From an uncultured Bacteroidales bacterium (GTDB taxonomy: Bacteria; Bacteroidota; Bacteroidia; Bacteroidales; GWA2-32-17), in the NCBI GenBank assembly GCA_937960415.1, contig CALGPK010000001.1, forward strand, positions 68,952 to 106,813: DNA of 37,862 bases, in the 5' to 3' direction. The notes under the pieces were generated by a model. It saw only the letters and a program-made list of their open reading frames with translations, made no database searches and was not told the DNA's origin. The position numbers and the translations under genes are program-made. Shown here one piece after another: positions 1-8,984 of this stretch (positions are counted from its first letter, which is position 1; each line of letters begins with the position of its first letter).

Positions 1-1752
1 TTCGTACGTAAGTAGTTCGTTTTCTTTATCCTTTTGAATATTTTTTCGTTCTTCGAGCTGTTTTTGCAGCGACGAGTACTTATTCTGACTCATTTGCAAC
101 CGTTCTTTGTTTTTGTTGGCTGCGTCTACCACAGCTTCATCAACGTTGCCCTGCTTTTCCAGTGCATTTACAAAACTTTGCGATCTGGCCACATCCTTTT
201 GCATTTCCTGAGCTATCTGTTCAAAATTCTGAGCAATATTAAATGCAGTAATAGCTTGACGTTCGTACTCTTCGGCTTCTTCAATTAGCTGATAAACTTC
301 TTGTTTGAGTTGCTCGGCCTGTACTGGATCTTTTATGGTTTTTATTTTTTCATTTTTTTCGTATGCTTGCTTGCGTTTTTCGTTGGCTTTTTCGTTGTTC
401 CGATTGGCAGTAATGTAAGCCAACTTTGATTGACGGCTTAATTCGTTTGCATTTTTGAGTATTTTTTCGTGATCGTTTTTCATGTCGGCAGCGACTTCTT
501 GTGCTGTCATTCCGGGTTTATAAGAAATAGGCTTAAATACATAAGGAGTTAACATTGTTTTTTCGGCAGCAGGATCGTTTGAGGCAAATACAACTTTTGA
601 GTCTTCTGTTTTGTGTTTTTGTTTCGACTCTTCAACTTTCTTTATTTGTGCCAGCGAAGAAACTTCTAAACGTGACACCTGAAAAATTTCTTCCAGATTC
701 TTGTATTCGCGTATAGTTGGGTTCTGATCAACGATAATTTTGTAAACAGTTATGTTATTATCGCGGGTTTCTCTATTTGAAGTAAAATATGCGTACATGT
801 TATCTTTATCGGTAATATAGAGGTAATCGTCGTAAGGTGTATTGATGGGAAAATCGAGATTGATAGGCATTGTCCAGGAACGGCTTGTGCTATCATAAAC
901 CGACTTAAATATATCGTATCCTCCCATAGAATTATGTCCTTTCGAAGAGAAATAGAGCGTTTTGCCATCGGCATGTAAAAAAGGATAATCTTCGTCGAAA
1001 GGAGTATTAATTACGCTTCCCAAATTTTCGGGTTTTCCCCACTTACCATCGGGTAGTCGTTCAACTCGATAAATATCTCTCCCATTTGCTTTTGTATTTC
1101 CATAGCTACCATAATAAATCACATTTGAATTGTTGGGCAAGAAAATAACCATATTGGCTGGCTCTTCTTTTTTATCAATCGAACTTTTGAGTTCCTTAGG
1201 CTTAATAACAAGCTTGCCATCAAATTCTTTCAAATCGTAAGAGTAAAAATAATTTTCGCTTTTGATACGACGATTGTCAACAACAGTCAGATCGCTAATA
1301 TAACGTATCAATTCCTGCCCATTATTACACATTTCTATTAGCTTGTCTATGTTTAATTCTTTAATCTTTTTAGATGGTGCCATTTGCTTAAATGCATTAT
1401 ATTGATCCTCGGCCTCTTTAAACTGATAACTTAGATGATATGCACGTCCTAAATAATATTTAATGAATGGATCGTTGCTTTTGCTATCGGCAAATTGAAG
1501 ATATTTAATAGCTTTATCGATCGATTGATTGGTCTCGACCAAACATGCTGCATAGTATAAATTGTAACGTTCGTCTTTTGGGTATAAGCTCAATAATTGA
1601 GAAAAAAGAGGCAACGCTTCGGAATATTGTTTCTGATTAAACAGCTGAAATGCTTTTGTTTCTGTTGCTTTATTTTGATCTTGTGAAAAAAGTAAACACG
1701 TACTACTAACAATACCTAATATCAGTATAAAATATTTTAAACCTCGAAACAT
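1..1752 (-). CDS. TPR/PD40 (WD40-like) envelope protein, 3' end missing
   Basis: An uninterrupted minus-strand frame runs from an ATG at 1750-1752 off the left edge (584 codons visible, no stop). The N-terminus (MFRGLKYFILILGIVSS) is a signal peptide ending near residue 24. Residues about 30-125 look like TPR helices (QYSEALPLF, KYYLGRAYHLSYQFKEAE). Residues about 200-330 carry PD40 beta-propeller motifs (GRDIYRVE, DEDYPFLHADGKTLYFSSKG, GGYDIFKS, YFTSNRE). From about 430 onward the protein is charged and Lys/Glu/Ala-rich, probably coiled coil. In Bacteroidota such TPR-PD40 proteins often end in an OmpA-like peptidoglycan-binding domain and some belong to the T9SS/gliding apparatus (PorE-like); that end would lie outside this window, so the exact role is open. 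It is divergent from the M16 protease gene. Confidence 0.8.
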   Translation of the reverse strand, partial: MFRGLKYFILILGIVSSTCLLFSQDQNKATETKAFQLFNQKQYSEALPLFSQLLSLYPKDERYNLYYAACLVETNQSIDKAIKYLQFADSKSNDPFIKYYLGRAYHLSYQFKEAEDQYNAFKQMAPSKKIKELNIDKLIEMCNNGQELIRYISDLTVVDNRRIKSENYFYSYDLKEFDGKLVIKPKELKSSIDKKEEPANMVIFLPNNSNVIYYGSYGNTKANGRDIYRVERLPDGKWGKPENLGSVINTPFDEDYPFLHADGKTLYFSSKGHNSMGGYDIFKSVYDSTSRSWTMPINLDFPINTPYDDYLYITDKDNMYAYFTSNRETRDNNITVYKIIVDQNPTIREYKNLEEIFQVSRLEVSSLAQIKKVEESKQKHKTEDSKVVFASNDPAAEKTMLTPYVFKPISYKPGMTAQEVAADMKNDHEKILKNANELSRQSKLAYITANRNNEKANEKRKQAYEKNEKIKTIKDPVQAEQLKQEVYQLIEEAEEYERQAITAFNIAQNFEQIAQEMQKDVARSQSFVNALEKQGNVDEAVVDAANKNKERLQMSQNKYSSLQKQLEERKNIQKDKENELLTYE

Positions 1753-1901
1753 TAAATAGGTCTTTTCAAACTCCGAAAATACTTATTATTTTTAAATTTA
1801 TCTTAAGCTTTATACGAATTTTATTAAAAATAGTTTTTTATTTTCGAGATTTGTTTGTATTATTGAAGTCAATTTAACGATTATTATTTTTAAATGTAGA
1901 T

Positions 1902-4793
1902 ATGAAAAAAGTAGCTTTTAAATTCTATTGTTTCTTTTTTTGTGCAATTGTTTTTTCATCAACTGTTGTTGCACAAAGCAAACTTAATATCACGTTTAAC
2001 CAGTATCAGCTTGACAATGGTTTGACTGTAATTTTGAGCGAAGACCACAATTTACCCATAGTTTATGGTGTTGTTGTAGCTAAAGCGGGCTCTAAAAACG
2101 ATCCGCCTGATGCTACCGGCATGGCACACTATATGGAACACATGTTATTTAAAGGCACCGAAGAACTTGGAACGATTAGCTGGCAGAAAGAGAAACCATG
2201 GATAGACAAAATCATTTCGCTTTACGAAGAACTTGGCAAAACAAGCGATCCAGTTAAAAGAAAAGAAATACAAAAACAAATAAACGAAGCCTCGCTCGAA
2301 GCAAATAAATATGTTATTCCCAACGAATTAGACAAGCTACTTAAAGAAATTGGTTCTACCAACGTTAATGCCAACACTTCCTTCGATAGAACCGTTTTCC
2401 ATAATGCATTTCCATCGAGCGAAATTGAACGATGGCTCGAAATATATAGCCATCGTTTCATCAATCCGGTTTTTAGAAGTTTTCAATCAGAATTGGAAAC
2501 TGTTTACGAAGAGAAGAATTTGTATTCGGACATGTTTCAGTTCAATTTGTTAGAAGAATTCAACAAGGTATTTTTCAAACAACATCCATACGGTCAACAA
2601 CCTTTAATAGGAACTATTGAGCATTTAAAAAATCCTTCCCTCAACAAAATGTACGAATTTTATCACACATATTATGTACCTAACAATATGGCACTTATCA
2701 TGGTAGGCGATTTCGATACTGAAAAAATTCTCCCCCTTATAAAAGAAAAATTCGGACGTTGGGTAGCTAAGCCTCTGCCCCCGAAAAAAACATGGGAAGA
2801 AAAACCCTTCAATGGACGTGAATTTGTTGAAAAAAAAATTACTCCTATTAAAATGGGCTTACTGGGCTTCCGCTCCCCCAAAAACGGACATCCCGATCAG
2901 ATTGCTTTTGAAATTGCCAGCTCTGTTCTTACCAATGAAAACTCCACCGGTTTAATCGATAAGCTTGTGCTCGATAATAAATTGTTGATGGCTACATGCT
3001 TCAGCTTACCATACAACGATGAAGGACAATTTATTATTCTGGTAGTACCTAAAATAATAGGTCAAAAACTCGAAGATGCAGAAAAGCTCATTCTCGAACA
3101 ACTCGAAAATTTACGAAAAGGTAACTTCAGCGACGAACTGGTAGAAGCCATTAAACTTGAAAAATATCGTCAGTTAGTTACTGAATTAGAAGATGGCGTA
3201 TGGAGAGCTAACATGTTTGCCGAATACTTCGGACAGGAAAGAGATATTAACGAATTACTCGAACTACCTGATAAAATTATGAATATTACCAAAGATGATA
3301 TTATTAAAGTAGCTCAAAAATACCTGAATGGAAACTATTTGGCATTTTACTCAAAAATGGGTTCCATGAAAAAGGAAAAAATAGACAAGCCCGGATTTAA
3401 ACCCGTTGTTTCCAACATCGAAGCCTCATCGGTTTTTGCTCAAAAACTTGCTACCATCCCCAGCCAGCCTATTAAAGAAAAATTTATCGATTTCCGAAGC
3501 GATATTCAATATAATCGCATTAAACGCGGTGTAAACATTTATTGTGTAAACAATCCTTACAACGACATTTTTAACCTTACCATTAAATTTGGAATGGGAA
3601 CTTATTATCATCCCTTACTTTCTATAGCAACAGATATCATGAATATGTCTGGCACCAAAACAAAAAAAGTTAGCGACTTTAAATTCGAGATGGCTAAATT
3701 AGGTTGCACATACAATTTTAGTTGCGATAGAGATTATACAGTAATTGAACTCGTTGGACCTGAAAAAAATCTTGCTCAAGCCGTAAAACTAATTGATGAG
3801 TTAATACAAGCACCGTTAGCCGAAAAAAACGTTAAAGACAAAATAGTACAGGGTTTAAAAGCAAACCGCAAAATAGAACAATCCGAACCCGATCAAATAG
3901 CCGAAGCACTTTATTCTTATGTTTTATACGGAAGAAAATCGGAATTTATAGATCGTCCGAGCATAAAAGAAATTGAAAAAATAAACATCGATTCTTTGTT
4001 TAAAGTGTTTCAATTAGCATGTTCATTTGAATGCGATGTTCATTATTCGGGCAAAAAAGGCATCGACGAAGTTATTCCTGTCTTAAAGAATAATTTTAGT
4101 TGGCCCAATGTGCCTAAAAACAGCTTAGCTCCGGCTGATATTACGTACAATCGCATCAACGAAAATGTAATTTATTTGATTGACGAACCCAAAGCATTAC
4201 AAAGTAAAATTTACTTTCTAATGAACCAGAAAGCTTTTTACAACGATTTTGAGCCTCAAATAGACGCTTTTAACTTATATTTTAGTGGCGATTTTAGTGG
4301 TCTTGTGATGCAAGAAATTCGCGAATATCGGTCTATGGCATATGCTACAGGAGCAAGATACAGAATACCTGCTAAAGCAGGCAAAGAATGCTTATTTTTT
4401 GGTTATGTAGGCACTCAATGCGATAAAACTATCGATGCTATTCAAGTATTCGATTCACTGGTGCGTGTTATGCCCAAGAAGCCCGAACGCTGGCCATTTA
4501 TGGCAAATTATCTCATAAAATCGTCGCTTAGCAGCCGACCGAATTTTCGCCAATTGAGTCAATCGATTGTAAAATGGAAGTTGTTAGGATATCAACACGA
4601 TCCTGGTCAGGTCAAAATCCCTGTTTACTACGAAATGACCTTCGACGATGTGTATAAGTTTTATGTCGAAAACATCCAAAACAAACCTATGGCTATTGCA
4701 ATTGTAGGAGATGCCAAACGTATCGATATAAACAAACTGAGCAAATACGGTAAAATTATTAAAATTAAAAAGTCTGAAGTATTTAAAAATTAA
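1902..4793 (+). CDS. Secreted M16 family (insulinase/pitrilysin-like) zinc metalloprotease
   Basis: A 963-residue protein with a signal peptide (residues 1-25, ending VVAQS), so periplasmic or surface-exposed. The inverted zinc motif HxxEH is complete at H76-E79-H80 (HYMEHMLFKG), and the third ligand Glu is expected in VYEEKN (E203/E204). The length fits the two-half (long) M16 architecture: an active N-terminal half (about 30-490) and a C-terminal half (about 540-950) without a second HxxEH, which is normal for the inactive half. A Lys/Glu-rich helical stretch of about 45 residues (100-148) lies between the HxxEH motif and the NANTSFDRTVF motif, longer than in minimal M16 enzymes. Substrate cannot be told from sequence; members degrade peptides or process secreted proteins. 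It is a single transcription unit, ending 11 bp from the convergent DUF4625 gene. Confidence 0.93.
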   Translation: MKKVAFKFYCFFFCAIVFSSTVVAQSKLNITFNQYQLDNGLTVILSEDHNLPIVYGVVVAKAGSKNDPPDATGMAHYMEHMLFKGTEELGTISWQKEKPWIDKIISLYEELGKTSDPVKRKEIQKQINEASLEANKYVIPNELDKLLKEIGSTNVNANTSFDRTVFHNAFPSSEIERWLEIYSHRFINPVFRSFQSELETVYEEKNLYSDMFQFNLLEEFNKVFFKQHPYGQQPLIGTIEHLKNPSLNKMYEFYHTYYVPNNMALIMVGDFDTEKILPLIKEKFGRWVAKPLPPKKTWEEKPFNGREFVEKKITPIKMGLLGFRSPKNGHPDQIAFEIASSVLTNENSTGLIDKLVLDNKLLMATCFSLPYNDEGQFIILVVPKIIGQKLEDAEKLILEQLENLRKGNFSDELVEAIKLEKYRQLVTELEDGVWRANMFAEYFGQERDINELLELPDKIMNITKDDIIKVAQKYLNGNYLAFYSKMGSMKKEKIDKPGFKPVVSNIEASSVFAQKLATIPSQPIKEKFIDFRSDIQYNRIKRGVNIYCVNNPYNDIFNLTIKFGMGTYYHPLLSIATDIMNMSGTKTKKVSDFKFEMAKLGCTYNFSCDRDYTVIELVGPEKNLAQAVKLIDELIQAPLAEKNVKDKIVQGLKANRKIEQSEPDQIAEALYSYVLYGRKSEFIDRPSIKEIEKINIDSLFKVFQLACSFECDVHYSGKKGIDEVIPVLKNNFSWPNVPKNSLAPADITYNRINENVIYLIDEPKALQSKIYFLMNQKAFYNDFEPQIDAFNLYFSGDFSGLVMQEIREYRSMAYATGARYRIPAKAGKECLFFGYVGTQCDKTIDAIQVFDSLVRVMPKKPERWPFMANYLIKSSLSSRPNFRQLSQSIVKWKLLGYQHDPGQVKIPVYYEMTFDDVYKFYVENIQNKPMAIAIVGDAKRIDINKLSKYGKIIKIKKSEVFKN

Positions 4794-4804
4794 GCCGATT
4801 AGTC

Positions 4805-5290
4805 CTATCTTCGCTTCATTTTTATACTTAACCCTTTTACAGCCGACCACCCCGAACGATCGGTTACACTTATAAAAAAGTGATAATCGCCCTCATCGAA
4901 CAATCCTTGTTGGTTAGATGCTGGGATATATAAACTAAACTTTGTTTGGTAAATTTTCGTTCCCGATGGAATAACAAAATCTTGAATGTAGGAAAAAGGA
5001 TTGATCGGAAGCTTTACCAAATCTTGATTGCATAGCGATGTTTCGGTTGTATGACTATGGTGATCGAAATTATGGTGAATATTGATGTTAAAAGAACCTA
5101 ATTCTTGATTGTCCGAAAATTCAATAATTATTTTAGATGTATCGCCAAAATACAACGTATCGCAATTTTTAGGAAAAGCCTCTGCAAAAGAAATATTTAT
5201 GCGGGGTTTTTCTTTATCAATATCTTCATTTTTGTTTTTGCAGTTGGCAACAAACAATAGTATCAACAATAAATAAACCGAACGTTTCAT
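4805..5290 (-). CDS. DUF4625-like lipoprotein with His cluster (second copy)
   Basis: A 161-residue lipoprotein: signal peptide with lipobox ending at C17 (LLFVANC). The body resembles DUF4625, a Bacteroidota family of short beta-sandwich lipoproteins: a GDTSKIIIEFSD strand pattern, then a His-rich loop (H72, H73, H77, H78, H80) and a GDYHFFISVTD motif near residue 135. The His cluster suggests metal binding, which is inference. It is the last gene of the five-gene operon and lies 60 bp downstream of its paralogue, across a strong hairpin. A four-codon mini-ORF (5287-5301) ends on its start codon in an ATGA overlap, and both starts share the sequence ATGAAACG, so the start could also be read by reinitiation. 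Function unknown beyond the operon context. Confidence 0.82.
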   Translation of the reverse strand: MKRSVYLLLILLFVANCKNKNEDIDKEKPRINISFAEAFPKNCDTLYFGDTSKIIIEFSDNQELGSFNINIHHNFDHHSHTTETSLCNQDLVKLPINPFSYIQDFVIPSGTKIYQTKFSLYIPASNQQGLFDEGDYHFFISVTDRSGWSAVKGLSIKMKRR

Positions 5291-5315
5291 AAGCGTTTCA
5301 TAATTTACGTTATTT

Positions 5316-5342
5316 AAAAAGCAGGAACATATTGTTCCTGCT
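5316..5342 (-). terminator. Intra-operon hairpin with U-tract (terminator or attenuator)
   Basis: A perfect 10-bp stem (arms 5320-5329 and 5333-5342) with a 3-nt loop, followed on the minus strand by five T (5316-5320, the first of them being the end of the stem). It lies just after the stop of the first DUF4625 gene and before the second. It has the form of a Rho-independent terminator and may lower expression of the distal gene or protect the upstream 3' end. Confidence 0.6.
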
Positions 5343-5350
5343 AGGAATAT

Positions 5351-5785
5351 TTATTTTACCAACACTTTTACACTGTCGTTAGTAATAGTTAAAGGTGAGC
5401 CAATTTCCGATTGCTGACCTTCCATATCACTCACTTTTAAATCGAAATGATATTGTCCCACCTGAGCATTTTGGGGAATGTAAATGTGTTTATGAAAATC
5501 GACATTTTTTAATCCCTTATATTCATTAAAAACTGTGTCAAAATGCCAGGTCAAGCCGCTACTTTCAGGATGAATTTCTATAAAAATAGAATTTATTTTA
5601 CCTTCGGCCTCTATTTCAGCATCAATATGTAAATCCGAACCTATCCGAACTTTTTTACTATTGTTGTAACCCAACTCTATAAGCTTAATTGCTGGTTTAC
5701 TTATCTTTTCGTCTTTATTTTTTTTACACGAAATAGAGCTTATCAACCCCAGCAATAAAATTACAATTACGATATTTTTTTTCAT
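5351..5785 (-). CDS. DUF4625 lipoprotein (first copy)
   Basis: A 144-residue lipoprotein with a signal peptide and lipobox ending at C20 (ISSISC), then a Lys-rich linker. The rest matches the DUF4625 pattern: GSDLHIDAEIEAEGKINSIF, then IHPE, W-HFD, DFHKHIYIP and GQYHFDLKVSD. Histidines H53, H72, H81, H98, H100 and H113 are spread over strands that would lie together in a sandwich, so a metal-binding or metal-delivery role is plausible but inferred. Its ATG overlaps the TonB receptor stop (ATGA at 5782-5785), so the two are translationally coupled and it probably works with that receptor at the outer membrane. It is a divergent paralogue of the next gene downstream. Confidence 0.87.
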   Translation of the reverse strand: MKKNIVIVILLLGLISSISCKKNKDEKISKPAIKLIELGYNNSKKVRIGSDLHIDAEIEAEGKINSIFIEIHPESSGLTWHFDTVFNEYKGLKNVDFHKHIYIPQNAQVGQYHFDLKVSDMEGQQSEIGSPLTITNDSVKVLVK

Positions 5786-8199
5786 AATGCTTCTTTTTTT
5801 AATGGTTTAACAATTGGAATGTTTACATTTACTACAAAATTTCTACCCGCTTCGGGTATTTTCATCAATCGATAATAACTAGTATGATTGTAATACTTTA
5901 CATTAAACAAATTTCTGACTTGTATTGAAACTATAAAAGGTTGCTTTTTAGCATTAATGCTGGCACCTAAAAAAACGTCTGTACGTTTATATCCTGGAGT
6001 AGGTTCTTCGGGAGGAACAATATGATTTTGTCTTGATACAATTTGATAATCAATTTGAGCATACAAGTTTTCAAGGCTGCGGTAACTATTTTTTGTTGTC
6101 TTAACACTAAACAATGCCGCTGCCGGAGGTAAAAATGGTAATGTAAAACCTTTTTTCTCGCCCGATATCTGTTCTGCAAAGACATATTCGCCAATCATCC
6201 CCAATTGCATCCAGGCAAACAGCATATAATGAGCATGTAGCTCACCACCATAACGCAGTACGCGACACTGACTATAATAAAACTTCTGGTTACCATTTCC
6301 ATATAATCGATCATACTCATAACTCGGATTTAAATAAATGTAATTAGAGAAATAACTGACATAAGGCGTTAGTTCAACTACCCATGTTTTTTGACGTATA
6401 TTGGTAACCATATCCAATGTATAAGCAACTTCTGGGCGTAGCTGTGGATTGCCCACTTCATAGCTAAAACGATGATAATTGACACCATTAGCAGCAAGTT
6501 CTTTGGCAATTGGCATACGAAAACTTCTGCCTATGTTTATTTTTAAAAGCCAGTGTTCTTTGTTTAATACATACCCCAACATCCACGAAATTTGCGATAA
6601 ACGCTTGTTCAACATTGTTGCACGCTGTGCAAAATCGTAAATCGTATCGTTCGATATAATAAAAGGCGACTTAAACCAATCGTAATAAGCTTCTGTTTGT
6701 AATACCTGCCAATCGTAACGAATACCCGACTCAGTATAAGAATTTTCGCTAAACCAATGCTTTATCATTACAAAACTACCGGTTGAAAATTGTTTGTAAG
6801 ATGGAATGATAAAACTGTATCCACCAATCTTATTGCGCTGATATTCACTACTTAAGCCTATTTCATAAGTATTAACTTTATCGAGTTTAGAAAAGCGAAA
6901 ATTGGCCGAGTAAACGTATTTATCAAATAATCGCTCAAGAAGTGAATTTAAGAAACTACTATCGGCTATTTGGGGTGGCATAAACCCATGGCTAATATAC
7001 TTACTCCACTCCTGTCGTAGATTGTGCTGCATTGCTAAATCATACTCACATTTCCATAAATTATGCCTATATGCCGAACTTTGCACAATTTTTAAGTGAC
7101 GCACATCATGATAAGGCATCAGTATATCGCGTATTGATCGATCGTGCAAAACAGTGTCAACCTGACGAGGTTCTAGTCCATGAGTATTGGCAAAAAAACC
7201 GCTACGATTATTTATTAATCCAGCATAAATACTATGCAGCCATTTATCATTTATCACTCCCAGCGATACATGCATGTCTTTTTCCGCACTAGCAGTATTT
7301 CGAAGTCGATTATTAGGCAGCGGTGTTCGAAACGAATAAATATCGATGCTATCGGTTGGAACTTTAATATCTGCCGATGTTAACCAGGTTGCACGCATTT
7401 TGGCAAAATATCGTTCCCTGCGTCCGAAAATTTCTACCGAGCTCCCCAAAAAACGATTATTACTTTTGGCAGTAACATCAATATTGCATCCCATACTTTG
7501 ACTGGATGGTACCGACAGGTTATTAACCTTAATTACTCCACCTACAGCATCCGAACCATATTGAAGCGACGAAGCCCCTTTCAGTATTTCAATATCTTTT
7601 GCTGCGTACTGATCGATTTCTAAGCCATGCTCATCGCCCCATTGTTGGGCTTCGTGTTTGATATTGTTCTCTACCACAACTACACGATTATAGCTCAATC
7701 CCCTAACAATAGGCTTGGCTTGTGATGCGCCCGTCTCAAGGCTTGAAATACCCGGCAAACGATCGAGCGATTGCATGAGGTTGCTACCCATAAATTGTTT
7801 TACATACTCACTTCCTACTAATTCTACATTTTGACTTTGCTGTATTTTTCGTTCGTAGGATACGTCTTCTTTTACAACAACCTCCTGTAATTGTAGCAAA
7901 GCAGGCGTAAGCTTAATTTCAAGATGCTCATCTTTTAATAATAATAATGTATCAACAAAGGTCTTGTAACCAACAAACGAAACCTTAATAATATGCCTGC
8001 CTGATTGAATGTTGTTGATAATAAAACTTCCAGATTTATCGGCAATAGCTCCTATGTTTTCGGGTAAAAGCAATACCGTTGCACCGGGTAACGATTCTTT
8101 ATTTTGATTTTTAACATTACCCGTTATAGTATAAAGTTCCTGAGTTATTGAGTCTTTAACAAAAAATAAAACCAGCATTAATACCAAAAGCACCTTCAT
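5782..8199 (-). CDS. TonB-dependent outer-membrane receptor, probable metal uptake
   Basis: An 805-residue receptor. Signal peptide about 1-19; residues about 22-105 form a carboxypeptidase-regulatory-like domain (ITGNVKNQNKESLPGATV ... KVSFVGYKT); plug about 115-225 (VRGLSYNRVVVVENN, IEILKGASSLQYGSDAVGGVI); then a beta-barrel to the C-terminus. Plug residues H182 and EHGLEID (H191), and the barrel segment FFANTHGLEPRQVD followed by LHDRSIRDIL and YHDVRHLKI, are like those of the zinc/heme ZnuD-type receptor group, not SusC glycan importers. No SusD partner is present. Neighbours are a Fur-family regulator and a His-rich small protein upstream and coupled DUF4625 lipoproteins downstream, all supporting metal import. 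The substrate (zinc most likely; iron, copper or nickel possible) is inferred. Confidence 0.92.
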   Translation of the reverse strand: MKVLLVLMLVLFFVKDSITQELYTITGNVKNQNKESLPGATVLLLPENIGAIADKSGSFIINNIQSGRHIIKVSFVGYKTFVDTLLLLKDEHLEIKLTPALLQLQEVVVKEDVSYERKIQQSQNVELVGSEYVKQFMGSNLMQSLDRLPGISSLETGASQAKPIVRGLSYNRVVVVENNIKHEAQQWGDEHGLEIDQYAAKDIEILKGASSLQYGSDAVGGVIKVNNLSVPSSQSMGCNIDVTAKSNNRFLGSSVEIFGRRERYFAKMRATWLTSADIKVPTDSIDIYSFRTPLPNNRLRNTASAEKDMHVSLGVINDKWLHSIYAGLINNRSGFFANTHGLEPRQVDTVLHDRSIRDILMPYHDVRHLKIVQSSAYRHNLWKCEYDLAMQHNLRQEWSKYISHGFMPPQIADSSFLNSLLERLFDKYVYSANFRFSKLDKVNTYEIGLSSEYQRNKIGGYSFIIPSYKQFSTGSFVMIKHWFSENSYTESGIRYDWQVLQTEAYYDWFKSPFIISNDTIYDFAQRATMLNKRLSQISWMLGYVLNKEHWLLKINIGRSFRMPIAKELAANGVNYHRFSYEVGNPQLRPEVAYTLDMVTNIRQKTWVVELTPYVSYFSNYIYLNPSYEYDRLYGNGNQKFYYSQCRVLRYGGELHAHYMLFAWMQLGMIGEYVFAEQISGEKKGFTLPFLPPAAALFSVKTTKNSYRSLENLYAQIDYQIVSRQNHIVPPEEPTPGYKRTDVFLGASINAKKQPFIVSIQVRNLFNVKYYNHTSYYRLMKIPEAGRNFVVNVNIPIVKPLKKEAL

Positions 8200-8237
8200 A
8201 TATTAGATTTTAAATAAAACATACAAGATATAAGTTT

Positions 8238-8549
8238 TTATACAGGCGGTGCTCTGGTAGTTTTAAACCAATTTAATTCAGATTTATAAAAAACATTTGT
8301 TAATAAAATTATTTTTTCGGCATGGTTTTGCTTAAAGCATAGTCTTTTGATACTTTTGAAAAAAGTATTGTAAATAAATTCATAATGACAGATTGGACAC
8401 TTAGTTTGATAATCGAATAACAAATGTTCGGTATGGTTTCGATGAATATGTTCATTCCCGAAATGATGAATAAAAACATGTAAAGGCTGGAAAAACAAGG
8501 GAAAAGCAAAGATAAAAAAAAGTATAATATGCACAAAAGGCCTTTTCAT
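8238..8549 (-). CDS. Small His/Cys-rich exported or membrane protein
   Basis: About 103 residues from the ATG at 8547-8549, chosen because it forms an ATGA overlap with the Fur-family gene stop (8546-8548); an ATG six codons upstream (8567) is the alternative. The N-terminus (MKRPFVHIILFFIFAFPLFF) is a signal peptide or a single membrane segment. It is followed by a His-rich stretch (H24, H28, H29, H34, H36, H39, H42) and a CPICH motif (C51, C54, H55), a likely metal site. The second half is Lys-rich and hydrophobic. I do not recognise a named family. Position between a Fur-family regulator and a TonB receptor suggests a periplasmic metal sensor, chaperone or store for the same metal; this is inference. 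Confidence 0.75.
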   Translation of the reverse strand: MKRPFVHIILFFIFAFPLFFQPLHVFIHHFGNEHIHRNHTEHLLFDYQTKCPICHYEFIYNTFFKSIKRLCFKQNHAEKIILLTNVFYKSELNWFKTTRAPPV

Positions 8550-8947
8550 AAAGCAACTAAACGACATTGATTACAAATACCTTTAATGAGTATCTCGGTT
8601 TCGTCAACGGTATAACCCTTAGGAAGAACAAAAGAATATGATTGCGTTGTTTCGATACACTGAACATTCTGGCATGAATTGCAAAAAAAATGGACGTGTT
8701 GCCCTTGCCTATGACCCAGCGCATACTTTACTTCCTGTTTATCTAGCACAATCTTATGAATAACCTTGTATTGTTCTAATGTTTTAAAAGATCTGTAAAA
8801 TGTAGTTCGATCGAATTCATTCATCAGTTGATTCTTAATTTCGTGTTCCGATAAAGGTTTCTGTTCTTTAAGCATCATATCTATAATTGCCTTACGGCAA
8901 GTAGTCTTCTTAAGTTTAAATGCTTTAAAAATATCGGATGAATTCAT
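8546..8947 (-). CDS. Fur-family transcriptional regulator (Zur-like)
   Basis: A 133-residue Fur-family repressor. The N-terminal winged helix contains FDRTTFYRSFKTL (about 45-57), the typical recognition-helix motif. The dimerization domain has HVHFFC (H84, H86) and two CxxC pairs (C89/C92 and C125/C128) that form the structural zinc site of many Fur, Zur and PerR proteins. It heads a five-gene operon with a TonB receptor, and an overlapping palindrome lies just before it, so it probably represses its own operon. Zur is my best guess because the downstream receptor looks ZnuD-like; Fur or another metal specificity cannot be excluded from sequence. Confidence 0.9.
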   Translation of the reverse strand: MNSSDIFKAFKLKKTTCRKAIIDMMLKEQKPLSEHEIKNQLMNEFDRTTFYRSFKTLEQYKVIHKIVLDKQEVKYALGHRQGQHVHFFCNSCQNVQCIETTQSYSFVLPKGYTVDETEILIKGICNQCRLVAL

Positions 8948-8958
8948 AAATCAACCAT

Positions 8959-8984
8959 GTTGCATTTGCAACAATGTTGCAAAT
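8959..8984. promoter_or_regulatory. Compound palindromic operator, probable Fur/Zur box
   Basis: Two palindromes overlap. TTTGCAAC-AAT-GTTGCAAA (8966-8984) has 8-bp perfect arms; TGTTGCA-TT-TGCAACA (8959-8974) has 7-bp perfect arms and shares the central half-site. The result is three alternating GTTGCA half-sites. It lies 11 bp upstream of the Fur-family start and overlaps the -7 box, as expected for a repressor site. Binding by the adjacent regulator is inferred. Confidence 0.75.

Noticed and set aside
750-974. 74-codon minus-strand frame
   Set aside because: Out-of-frame shadow within the PD40 protein gene, whose own frame is open and conserved.
5967-6194. 75-codon minus-strand frame within the TonB receptor
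   Set aside because: Alternative-frame shadow of the receptor barrel.
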